From an uncultured Pseudomonadota bacterium (GTDB lineage Bacteria; Pseudomonadota; Alphaproteobacteria; CACZRW01), in assembly GCA_902783675.1 (NCBI GenBank), contig CACZRW010000003.1:1-6732 (forward strand): 6,732 nucleotides of DNA, given 5' to 3'. Of the stretch, positions 1 through 6,000 are shown piece after piece. The translations under genes and the position numbers were made by a program. Below the pieces are notes generated by a model. That model was given only the letters and a program-made list of their open reading frames with translations, was not told the DNA's origin and did no database searches. How positions within the stretch are numbered: position 1 is the stretch's first letter; each line of letters opens with the position of its first letter.

Positions 1-87
1 GATGGCGGGGCGATATTTTCTTTGCATGACCGCCAGCGGGCGAATCGGTGGCTTTGCTTGCACGAATCGCGGTTGCTCAACTTATAG
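1..87 (+). CDS. Possible C-terminal tail of an unrecognised upstream gene (5' partial)
   Basis: The frame starting at base 1 is open for 28 codons and stops at a TAG at 85-87. The visible peptide includes FSLHDRQRANRWLCLHESRL, which I do not match to any family. In this frame about 68% of third codon positions are G or C, against about 57% at first and 43% at second positions. That is the order expected of real coding DNA here, and it favours this frame over the others. The stop lies 116 bases before the glgA start. The same triplet register is also open on the minus strand, with an ATG reading leftward from 27, so a divergent gene cannot be excluded. The stretch is too short to assign a function, and its coding status is itself uncertain. 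Confidence 0.3.
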   Translation, partial: DGGAIFSLHDRQRANRWLCLHESRLLNL

Positions 88-110
88 TATTTTTAAAGGG
101 AATCAGACTC

Positions 111-116
111 TATAAT
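111..116 (+). promoter_or_regulatory. Candidate -10 element upstream of glgA
   Basis: TATAAT at 111-116 is a perfect match to the sigma-70 -10 consensus and lies 87 bases before the chosen glgA start. No good -35 element sits 16-18 bases upstream; that position reads TATTTT-like sequence. There is also no TG extension. If it is used, the transcript would have a leader of roughly 80 bases, and the promoter might need an activator. The surrounding sequence is AT-rich, so chance occurrence is possible. Confidence 0.35.
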
Positions 117-190
117 TAGTAGGATTCGCATCAGGAAAAAAGTGGTAGATTTCCTTTGTTTCTCTGCTATATTAGTCGTCCACAAACTTT

Positions 191-195
191 GAAGG
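191..195 (+). promoter_or_regulatory. Ribosome binding site that sets the glgA start
   Basis: GAAGG at 191-195 is followed by 8 bases and then ATG at 204. The frame is open further upstream to a TTG at 156, but that codon has no purine-rich site at a suitable distance. A start there would also add 16 residues not seen in the family. The ATG at 204 is therefore preferred. Confidence 0.7.
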
Positions 196-203
196 CAATA
201 ACG

Positions 204-1676
204 ATGGTCGAGTCCGATTCGCATAATCATCTTTCGGTTCTTTTTATATCGTCCGAGGCGGCGCCTTATGTAAAGACAGGCGGGCTTGGCGATGTGTCGG
301 GTGCGCTTCCTTTGTATCTTCACAAGGCGGGGGTTAGGGTAAAGACGGTTTTGCCGCTTTATTCCGTTATTAACCGCGACAAATACGGTATTACCAAGCT
401 GTTTGATAATGCTTGTGTGAAGATGGGTAACTGTGAGGAGTTCTATTCGGTTTATCACACGAACAAGCCCGGCGGGAACGATGTCTATTTTATTGAGTTT
501 GACAAGTATTTTAATCGCAAAAGCGTTTACTTTGATGAAAACGGTGATTACGGGGACGGTCCTTTTCGGTATGCCTTTTTGGTGCGCGCGGCGATGCAAC
601 TTGCCAAGGATTTGGGCTTTCGGCCCGACATAATCCATGCTAACGACTGGCAAACGGCACTTGCTCCTTATTACCTTAAGTCGGATTATGATCCTTTCTT
701 TGCAGGGACGAAGTCGGTCTTTACCATTCATAACATCGGGTATCAGGGGAACTATCCCGCAGATGCGCTGGCGTATGCAAGGATTTCCCTTAATGATTTT
801 CGCTCGTGGGGATTTGAGGCGTATGGACGGCTTAACCTTATGAAGGGCGGGATTTGCTTTGCCGATAAGATTACGACGGTAAGCCCTAATTATGCACGCG
901 AGATATTGGGTCCTGTCGGCGGTAACGGTCTTGACGGCTTTTTGAGAGCGCGGCAAGGGGACTTTACGGGTATTCTTAACGGGTGCGATACGGATATATG
1001 GAACCCCAAGACGGACAGGCTTATCCCGAAGAACTTTGATGTGCATACTTATAAAAAAGGGAAGGCGGTGAACAAGGCGGAGCTGCAAAAGCGTTTTATG
1101 CTTGCCCAAAATCCCGATGTGCCGGTTTTCGGATTCGTGGCGCGGCTGGTTGCGCAAAAAGGGATAGAGCTTCTTGCCCCCGTGGTTGAGAGGATTGTCA
1201 ACTCTATGGCGTGTCAGCTGGTGTTCTTGGGTAGCGGGGACGAGTGGGCACAGTGGTACTTTGGTGGGCTTCCCGCAAGATTCGGCGGGCGAATCGGTGC
1301 CTATATCGGGTATAGCGAGGAGCTTTCGCATCTTATTGAGGCGGGGTCGGATTTCTTTTTAATGCCTTCGATATACGAGCCGTGCGGGCTTAATCAGATG
1401 TATAGCCAGCTTTACGGGACTTTGCCGATTGTTAGGGCGACCGGCGGGCTTGATGATACTGTCAGGAATTATGACGAGCGGACGGGTTACGGCACGGGCT
1501 TTAAGTTCTACGATATATCCTGCGATGCCTTATACAATACGGTCGGTTGGGCAAATGCCACCTATTACGACCGCAAGGGTGACATGGACAAGATGATAAA
1601 GGAATCCATGCGACTTGATTATTCGTGGGAAAAAGCTGCCGCTCAATATATCGGGCTTTATCAAAGTATGATTTAG
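204..1676 (+). CDS. glgA: Glycogen synthase (ADP-glucose type, GT5 family)
   Basis: The product transfers glucose from ADP-glucose to the non-reducing end of an alpha-1,4-glucan in the cytoplasm, the elongation step of bacterial glycogen synthesis. From ATG 204 it is 490 residues, close to the 477 of E. coli GlgA. The N-terminal glycosyltransferase domain carries the ADP-glucose/glucan motif KTGGLGDV at 24-31, HANDW at 145-149, HNIGYQG at 176-182 and TVSPNYA at 225-231. The LNGCDTDIWNP block is at 258-268. The C-terminal Rossmann domain has ARLVAQKG at 313-320, with R314 and K319 matching the phosphate-binding Arg and Lys. EPCGLNQ starts at catalytic-region E392 (E377 in E. coli), and TGGLDDTV is at 413-420. 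No frameshift or missing key residue is seen. No glgB, glgC or glgP is visible nearby. The gene converges on the ROK kinase gene. The family call is firm; the sugar donor is inferred from the family. Confidence 0.97.
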   Translation: MVESDSHNHLSVLFISSEAAPYVKTGGLGDVSGALPLYLHKAGVRVKTVLPLYSVINRDKYGITKLFDNACVKMGNCEEFYSVYHTNKPGGNDVYFIEFDKYFNRKSVYFDENGDYGDGPFRYAFLVRAAMQLAKDLGFRPDIIHANDWQTALAPYYLKSDYDPFFAGTKSVFTIHNIGYQGNYPADALAYARISLNDFRSWGFEAYGRLNLMKGGICFADKITTVSPNYAREILGPVGGNGLDGFLRARQGDFTGILNGCDTDIWNPKTDRLIPKNFDVHTYKKGKAVNKAELQKRFMLAQNPDVPVFGFVARLVAQKGIELLAPVVERIVNSMACQLVFLGSGDEWAQWYFGGLPARFGGRIGAYIGYSEELSHLIEAGSDFFLMPSIYEPCGLNQMYSQLYGTLPIVRATGGLDDTVRNYDERTGYGTGFKFYDISCDALYNTVGWANATYYDRKGDMDKMIKESMRLDYSWEKAAAQYIGLYQSMI

Positions 1677-1697
1677 CTTAAGATACCTCGACTTGCG

Positions 1698-2618
1698 CTA
1701 ATCCTTATTCTTCATCTTCCATAGCCATGCGGCGCCGCGGACACCGCTGGAATCACCGTGCTCGGCGGGCTTTAGGTTGATTGATACATCTTTGCCGAAG
1801 ATGTTTTTAGCGTACTTGGTTACGAGGGGAGGAACTTTGGTATAGATGTCCTTTATGTTTGATAAGCCTCCGCCCAAAACATAAATGTCGGGGTCAATCA
1901 TTATCAAAGGAATAAGTAACATGCGGGCAAAGCGGTCGTAAACCTTGTCCATCAGGTCAAGAGCCGCCTTTTCTCCGCTCGCCGCTGCGGTGACGATGTC
2001 CTTTACCGAGGTGATGTTCTTACCGGTTAGATTATTATATTCAATTATCAGCTCGGGGCCGGAAAGATTGGTCTCTATGCCGCCGGTAATGCGGGTTTTG
2101 CTGGTGCGCGTCGTTTCCTCGGGCTTTGGAAAAGGAAGGGTTAAATTGCCCCACTCTCCGGTTATGGAGTGGGCACCGCTTATCAGCTTTTTGTTGATGA
2201 CAAGCCCCGCGCCTATGCCCGATCCGGCGATAATGGCAAAGACATTGTTATAATCTTTGCCCGCGCCGTCATAGCTTTCGGAAAGAGCAAAGCAGTTGGC
2301 GTCATTGGCAACGGCTACGGGCAGGTTTACCTTTTGCGATAAATCGTGCGCGAAAGAAGGCTTTACAAAGTCAAAGGTTGTGAAGATGTTTATAGTGCCG
2401 TCGGGATAGGCAATTCCGGGAACGCCTACGCCGATATGAGATATTTCTCCGACTGCGGCCTTGGCTTCATTTATCAAATCAACATTCGCCTTGATAAAGT
2501 CATCATAATTAAGCGGGGTGTTTACGCGCTTACGAAAAAGCTCGGCGCCTTTTGTGTCATCAAGAGCTATAATCTCTATTTTGGTGCCGCCGATATCTAT
2601 GCCTATGCTGGTTGTCAT
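1698..2618 (-). CDS. ROK-family sugar kinase, Mak fructokinase-like, lacking the zinc motif
   Basis: Members of this family phosphorylate a hexose (fructose, glucose, mannose or N-acetylhexosamine) with ATP in the cytoplasm. The 306-residue product has the phosphate-binding DIGGTK at 8-13, VPGIAYPDG at 66-74 and NDAN at 105-108 with catalytic Asp106. The second phosphate loop GSGIGAG is at 132-138, and the adenosine-site LGGG is at 248-251. Near the end, HGDSSGVRGAAWLW (287-300) closely matches the C-terminus of E. coli Mak as I recall it, suggesting fructokinase activity. The usual ExGH motif is GEWGN (154-158), so the zinc-binding His is Asn158. The CxCGxxGCxE block is replaced by a Cys-free stretch ending GGIET (179-183); I checked this against the bases. 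The start has AAGGAA 6 bases upstream. The kinase class is certain, the substrate is not, and glucokinase activity is possible. Confidence 0.92.
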   Translation of the reverse strand: MTTSIGIDIGGTKIEIIALDDTKGAELFRKRVNTPLNYDDFIKANVDLINEAKAAVGEISHIGVGVPGIAYPDGTINIFTTFDFVKPSFAHDLSQKVNLPVAVANDANCFALSESYDGAGKDYNNVFAIIAGSGIGAGLVINKKLISGAHSITGEWGNLTLPFPKPEETTRTSKTRITGGIETNLSGPELIIEYNNLTGKNITSVKDIVTAAASGEKAALDLMDKVYDRFARMLLIPLIMIDPDIYVLGGGLSNIKDIYTKVPPLVTKYAKNIFGKDVSINLKPAEHGDSSGVRGAAWLWKMKNKD

Positions 2619-2624
2619 AAAAGC

Positions 2625-2630
2625 TTCCTT
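2625..2630 (-). promoter_or_regulatory. Ribosome binding site of the ROK kinase gene
   Basis: Read on the minus strand, AAGGAA is followed by 6 bases and then the ATG whose first base is 2618. This is a standard Shine-Dalgarno site and supports that start, which also puts the DIGGTK motif at the usual distance of about 8 residues from the N-terminus. Confidence 0.7.
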
Positions 2631-2653
2631 TGGTTAGTATGTTTATTTTGTAG

Positions 2654-2682
2654 TTGTTTTATAGCATACGGCAGGTTAAAAT
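2654..2682 (+). promoter_or_regulatory. Predicted promoter of the xseB-ispA-dxs operon
   Basis: TTGTTT (2654-2659), a 17-base spacer and TAAAAT (2677-2682) resemble a sigma-70 promoter, with 3 of 6 and 5 of 6 matches. The predicted start near 2689 leaves a leader of about 20 bases before the xseB ATG. It overlaps the oppositely directed ROK promoter almost completely. This is the only plausible promoter I find between the two divergent genes on this strand. Confidence 0.45.
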
Positions 2683-2685
2683 CAA
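2658..2685 (-). promoter_or_regulatory. Predicted promoter of the ROK kinase gene
   Basis: On the minus strand the sequence reads TTGATT (2685-2680), 16 bases, then TATAAA (2663-2658). This matches sigma-70 consensus at 4 of 6 and 5 of 6 positions. Transcription would begin near 2651, giving a leader of about 30 bases before the ATG at 2618. Its -35 box shares bases 2680-2682 with the -10 box of the predicted promoter facing the other way. Confidence 0.5.
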
Positions 2686-2695
2686 CCGCGATTAG

Positions 2696-2700
2696 GGAGA
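2696..2700 (+). promoter_or_regulatory. Ribosome binding site that sets the xseB start
   Basis: GGAGA (within AGGGAGA, 2694-2700) is 8 bases before ATG 2709. The frame stays open upstream for more than 100 codons, back into the ROK gene, so this site and the 81-residue family length decide the start. Confidence 0.75.
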
Positions 2701-2708
2701 GCAATTTT

Positions 2709-2954
2709 ATGAGTAAAGACGAAACAAAAGAAACAAAAATGTCCTTTGAAGAGGCTATGGCGGGCTTGGAAGAAATTATCCGTCAGCTTGAAGGCGGCAA
2801 GGTAAAGCTGGAAGATGCGGTGCTTGCTTATGAAAAAGGGGCGCGGCTTCGCAAGATATGCGAGGACAAGCTTGCCGATGCTAAAATGAAAATTGAAAAG
2901 GTTGCTTTTGCCGATGACGGAAAGCCGGAAAAGTTGGAAAGCTTTGAAGTATAA
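2709..2954 (+). CDS. xseB: Exodeoxyribonuclease VII small subunit
   Basis: XseB binds the large subunit XseA in several copies to form exonuclease VII, which degrades single-stranded DNA from both ends to short oligonucleotides in mismatch repair and DNA-damage processing. The 81-residue product matches the usual length of about 80. It shows the typical two-helix pattern: FEEAMAGLEEIIRQLEGG at 13-30, then KLEDAVLAYEKGARL at 33-47, then a charged helix through about residue 65 (CEDKLADAKMKIEKV). The family has no catalytic residues. It is the first gene of the xseB-ispA-dxs operon, and its TAA stop overlaps the ispA ribosome binding site. xseA is not in this window, which is normal because it usually lies elsewhere. 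A longer upstream reading of the same frame overlaps the ROK gene and its promoter and was not used. Confidence 0.95.
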   Translation: MSKDETKETKMSFEEAMAGLEEIIRQLEGGKVKLEDAVLAYEKGARLRKICEDKLADAKMKIEKVAFADDGKPEKLESFEV

Positions 2955-2963
2955 GGAATAAGA

Positions 2964-3851
2964 ATGACAAGATTATCCGATGCTATGAAAGAGTGCGGCG
3001 TTTTGGTGGAAAACGAGCTGGACAAGCTTATTACAGTGCCTAATACGCCCGAGAAAAAAGTTGCCGAGGCAATGCGCTATGCGGTTTTGGGCGGAGGCAA
3101 GCGGCTTCGTCCTTTCTTGCTTATGGAAGTGGCAGGGCTGTTTAATGTTACGCCGGCGGGAGCTTTGCGCGCGGGTGCGGCTTTGGAAATGGTGCACTGC
3201 TATTCGCTCATTCATGACGATTTGCCTTGTATGGATAATGACGATATGCGCAGAGGGAAGCCTTCGTGCCATATTGCTTTCGGTGAGACTACGGCGCTTC
3301 TTGCCGGCGATGCCTTGCTTACACGGGCGTTTGATGTGTTGGCAGATGAAAAGACGCACTCGGATCCTGTGGTTCGTTGCCAGCTGGTTACCGAGCTTGC
3401 CAGAGCGGCAGGCTTTAACGGTATGATAGGCGGGCAGCAGTTGGATATGATGGCAGCCGATGTTGATATGGACTTGGTTGAAATTACCAGATTGCAACAG
3501 ATGAAGACCGGACGCCTTATATCCTATGCTTGCGAGGCTGGTGCGATTATGGGCAAGGCTCCTTATAACGAGCGGCAGATTTTGCTTGCCTATGCCAAAG
3601 ATATCGGGCTTGCCTTTCAAATTGCCGATGACATTTTGGATGTTGAAAGTTCGGCAGAGGTTATGGGTAAAAATGTGCGCAAAGATGTTGATGCATCAAA
3701 GGCAACTTTTGTTTCTTTCCTTGGACTTGATGAAGCCAAGAAACAAGCGAGAACTTTGGTCGAGCAGGCGGTATCTTATCTGGACATCTTTGACGCGCGC
3801 GCCGATATGTTAAGGGATTTGGCTCGGTTTGTCGTTGAGCGTAAGTCTTAA
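2964..3851 (+). CDS. ispA: Farnesyl diphosphate synthase (short-chain polyprenyl synthase)
   Basis: The product condenses dimethylallyl diphosphate with two isopentenyl diphosphates to give C15 farnesyl diphosphate, precursor of undecaprenyl carrier lipid and quinone side chains. It is 295 residues long, as expected. GGGKRLRP (43-50) binds isopentenyl diphosphate. The first Asp-rich motif is DDLPCMD (85-91), in the DDx4D form with two extra residues that marks the bacterial type, followed by DNDDMRRG (91-98). GGQQLD is at 156-161 and MKTGRL at 180-185. The second Asp-rich motif is DDILD at 222-226. Tyr80, five residues before the first motif, is the aromatic residue that usually caps chain growth at C15, which favours farnesyl over geranylgeranyl product. 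AAGGA at 2953-2957 lies 6 bases before the ATG. Neighbouring dxs feeds the same pathway. A C20 product is the main alternative. Confidence 0.95.
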   Translation: MTRLSDAMKECGVLVENELDKLITVPNTPEKKVAEAMRYAVLGGGKRLRPFLLMEVAGLFNVTPAGALRAGAALEMVHCYSLIHDDLPCMDNDDMRRGKPSCHIAFGETTALLAGDALLTRAFDVLADEKTHSDPVVRCQLVTELARAAGFNGMIGGQQLDMMAADVDMDLVEITRLQQMKTGRLISYACEAGAIMGKAPYNERQILLAYAKDIGLAFQIADDILDVESSAEVMGKNVRKDVDASKATFVSFLGLDEAKKQARTLVEQAVSYLDIFDARADMLRDLARFVVERKS

Positions 3852-3854
3852 AGG
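3849..3854 (+). promoter_or_regulatory. Ribosome binding site that sets the dxs start
   Basis: TAAAGG contains the ispA stop codon (TAA, 3849-3851) and is followed by six T residues and then ATG 3861. The other candidate start, ATG 3912, begins closer to the conserved region but has only an A- and T-rich sequence upstream with no Shine-Dalgarno match. The longer form with its N-terminal extension is therefore preferred. Confidence 0.65.
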
Positions 3855-3860
3855 TTTTTT

Positions 3861-5900
3861 ATGGGAAACAAAGAAAATAAATCTACGGAAAAGAAAAAAA
3901 CTTCTTTGGCAATGAAGCCCGAGAACGAAAACAATTTTCGCAAAGTCGGTGTGCCGCTTATCAAAGTCGTGGACAGTATGGAAAAGCTGCGGAAACTTGA
4001 TATGCTTGAGCTTCCCTGGCTGGCAGACGATATTCGCCACGAGATTATAAAAGTGATATCAAAAAACGGCGGGCATTTGGGGCCTTCGTTGGGTGTGGTG
4101 GATTTAACAATCGCGCTTCATTATGTCTTTAATACTCCTGATGATAAGCTGATATGGGATGTCGGGCATCAATGCTATGCTCACAAAATCCTTACAGGCA
4201 GGTATAAAGAGTTTAGGACTATTCGCAAAGAAGGGGGGCTTTCCGGCTTTACCAAACGCTCCGAGTCCGAGTTTGACCCCTTTGGCGCGGGACATTCTTC
4301 CACTTCCATATCTGCGGGTTTGGGTATGGCGACGGCGCGCGATATCAAAGGAGAAAAGCGCAATGTTATCGCGGTTATCGGCGACGGTTCCATGAGCGCG
4401 GGCATGGCTTTTGAAGCGATGAATAACGCCGGCGATATGAACTCAAAGCTGATTGTTATTTTGAACGATAACGATATGTCGATTTCTCCTCCGGTGGGTG
4501 CACTTTCCAAGTATCTTGAGGATATAACCGCGTATTTTTCCAAGGTGATTACTTCAAAGCCGTTCATGTCGTTCCGCAAGACGGCCTTTAATCTGGCGGA
4601 AAAATTGCCCGAGCCGATTGCAAAGTTTGCCAGACGGACGGAGACGCATGCAAAGGGGCTTATGACGGGCGGCACTTGGTTTGAAGAGCTTGGTTTTTAC
4701 TATGTCGGGCCGATTGACGGGCACTCTTTTGACGATATGATACCGGTATTTCAAAATGTGCGGGACAGCGACGAACATCGCGCCTTTCTTATCCATGTGA
4801 AAACTAAAAAAGGATATGGTTATAAGCCGGCGGAGCAGCTGCCGACCAAGTTCCACGGGGTATCAAAGTTTAACATTGAGACGGGCGAGTTTTCTCCTTC
4901 GCTTTCGCTTATTCCTTCCTGCACTCAAGGCTTTTCTTTGGTGATAAACAAGCTGGCAAAGGAAGATAAGGATGTGGCGGCGATTACGGCGGCAATGCCT
5001 TCGGGGACCGGCCTTGATGCTTTTGCGCTTGATTTTCCAAAACAGTTCTTTGATGTCGGGATTGCCGAGCAGCATGCGGTTACTTTTGCCGCAGGACTTG
5101 CTGCCGGTGGGGTGAAGCCCTTTGTCTGCCTTTATTCCAGCTTCTTTCAGCGTGCCTATGATCAGGTCTTGCACGATGTCGTTTTGCAAGGTCTACCGGT
5201 AAGGTTTATGTTGGACAGAGCGGGTTTCGTGGGTGAGGACGGGATTACGCATCACGGGCTTTATGATATTTCGCTGACGATGAATCTGCACGGTGTCGTT
5301 GTGATGGTGCCTTCATCTTATGCCGAGGTCTTAAATATGGTAAGGACGGCTTACAGTATTGACGACAGGCCTTCGTTCGTGCGCTATCCGCGCGGGTGTT
5401 TGCCCTATATGGAAGAAACCGCCGGTGATTTCGGTGAGGTTTTGGAAATAGGCAAAGCGCGGGTGCTTAAAGAAGCTGCGGACGGGAAGAAAGATGTGGC
5501 AATCATAAGTCTCGGCTCGCGACTTAATGATGCTTTGCAGGCGGCGGAAATGATGAGTGAGAAAGGCGTCGGCGTGACGGTTGTTGATGCTCGGTTTGCA
5601 AAGCCTTTTGATAAGGAATTGTTCCTAGAGCTCGCGAGTTCTTACAGCGTTGTGATTACGGTTGAGGAGGGAGCCGCGGGAGGCTTCGGCTCTGCTGTTT
5701 CGGACTTCTTGGCAAAAGAGGGCATTCTTGACGGTGGCAAGGTGAAGTTCCGCGCTTTGGCGATTAATGATGATTTTTACAACCATGCCCCTATTCCTCA
5801 GCAGCTTAAATATGCGGGGCTTGACGCCGGCGGCATATACGAAAGCGTGATGTTACTGCTTGGGAAAAGCAGCAGTAGTAAGGTTAGGTCGGTGTCCTAA
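3861..5900 (+). CDS. dxs: 1-Deoxy-D-xylulose-5-phosphate synthase
   Basis: Dxs is the thiamine-diphosphate enzyme that joins pyruvate and glyceraldehyde 3-phosphate to DXP, the first step of the MEP isoprenoid pathway and also a source of thiamine and pyridoxal precursors. All key residues are present, by comparison with E. coli numbering: His72 (H49), the cofactor motif GDG at 174-176 to NDN at 202-204 with Asp175 and Asn204, Glu403 in FFDVGIAEQHAVTFAAG (E370), Tyr425 (Y392), Arg431 (R398), Asp460 (D427), His464 (H431) and Arg511 in YPRG (R478). The three domains therefore look intact. The protein is 679 residues against about 620 in E. coli. About 23 extra N-terminal residues are rich in Lys, Asn and Glu, about 10 are added in the middle, and a Ser-rich tail (KSSSSK) ends it. 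It closes the xseB-ispA-dxs operon. No clear rho-independent terminator follows. Confidence 0.97.
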   Translation: MGNKENKSTEKKKTSLAMKPENENNFRKVGVPLIKVVDSMEKLRKLDMLELPWLADDIRHEIIKVISKNGGHLGPSLGVVDLTIALHYVFNTPDDKLIWDVGHQCYAHKILTGRYKEFRTIRKEGGLSGFTKRSESEFDPFGAGHSSTSISAGLGMATARDIKGEKRNVIAVIGDGSMSAGMAFEAMNNAGDMNSKLIVILNDNDMSISPPVGALSKYLEDITAYFSKVITSKPFMSFRKTAFNLAEKLPEPIAKFARRTETHAKGLMTGGTWFEELGFYYVGPIDGHSFDDMIPVFQNVRDSDEHRAFLIHVKTKKGYGYKPAEQLPTKFHGVSKFNIETGEFSPSLSLIPSCTQGFSLVINKLAKEDKDVAAITAAMPSGTGLDAFALDFPKQFFDVGIAEQHAVTFAAGLAAGGVKPFVCLYSSFFQRAYDQVLHDVVLQGLPVRFMLDRAGFVGEDGITHHGLYDISLTMNLHGVVVMVPSSYAEVLNMVRTAYSIDDRPSFVRYPRGCLPYMEETAGDFGEVLEIGKARVLKEAADGKKDVAIISLGSRLNDALQAAEMMSEKGVGVTVVDARFAKPFDKELFLELASSYSVVITVEEGAAGGFGSAVSDFLAKEGILDGGKVKFRALAINDDFYNHAPIPQQLKYAGLDAGGIYESVMLLLGKSSSSKVRSVS

Positions 5901-5934
5901 ATGACGCTTTAAATATACAATTTTGGAAAATGGC

Positions 5935-5963
5935 TTGCCTTGTGGACAAAAACATGGTATAAA
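5935..5963 (+). promoter_or_regulatory. Predicted extended -10 promoter of the HAD gene
   Basis: TTGCCT (5935-5940), a 17-base spacer and TATAAA (5958-5963) fit sigma-70, and TGG immediately before the -10 supplies the extended TGn element. Transcription would begin near 5970, leaving a leader of about 30 bases. The -10 is also the left arm of a short inverted repeat, TATAAAA (5958-5964) against TTTTATA (5969-5975). This is the best promoter match in the window. Confidence 0.6.
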
Positions 5964-5991
5964 ACCGTTTTTATATGTTAATGTATTTCAA

Positions 5992-5997
5992 GAGGTG
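5992..5997 (+). promoter_or_regulatory. Ribosome binding site of the HAD gene
   Basis: GAGGTG at 5992-5997 (within AGAGGTG) is a strong Shine-Dalgarno match with its GAGG core 5 bases before ATG 6001. It fixes the start of the 3'-truncated gene. Confidence 0.7.
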
Positions 5998-6000
5998 TTT

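Larger units (their letters stand above)
5901..6000. other. Intergenic region between dxs and the HAD gene
   Basis: These 100 bases are AT-rich and contain a predicted promoter and ribosome binding site for the downstream gene. I find no GC-rich hairpin followed by a T run, so termination of the dxs operon is not explained by sequence here. A hairpin-capable repeat inside the end of dxs (TACTGCT at 5854-5860 against AGCAGTA at 5871-5877) lacks a T run and encodes the Ser-rich tail. Confidence 0.6.

Noticed and set aside
36..50. 15-base exact repeat of 36-50 at 1285-1299 (GCGGGCGAATCGGTG)
   Set aside because: A single short match, inside the glgA coding region at one end, with no flanking similarity, no further copies and no mobile-element context. 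Likely chance.
156..203. TTG start giving a 506-residue GlgA
   Set aside because: There is no ribosome binding site before the TTG. The ATG at 204 has GAAGG at a good distance and a better family length.
123..224. GATTCGCAT occurring twice upstream of and at the glgA start (123-131 and 216-224)
   Set aside because: Nine bases, two copies, the second inside coding sequence. Not enough to call a regulator site.
93..1331. A 412-codon open frame on the minus strand across glgA
   Set aside because: It uses the same triplet boundaries as glgA, where minus-strand stops correspond to sense TTA, CTA and TCA codons that glgA avoids here. The peptide is Lys/Arg/Ile-rich with no recognisable domain, while glgA is certain. 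It is a codon-use shadow. The 215-codon minus frame across ispA (2973-3620) has the same register and explanation.
2346..2954. A 202-residue version of XseB starting inside the ROK gene
   Set aside because: The extra residues are antisense to the ROK gene and cross its promoter. The 81-residue form has a good ribosome site and the normal family length.
3894..3900. Run of seven A near the dxs start as a programmed frameshift or slippage site
   Set aside because: The run is not in the register of a strong slippery heptamer, is short for transcriptional slippage, and the zero frame alone gives a complete enzyme.
5854..5877. Stem-loop at the end of dxs as a terminator
   Set aside because: The stem is 7 bases, the loop is 10, it lies inside the coding region and no T run follows. 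It results from repeated Ser codons.
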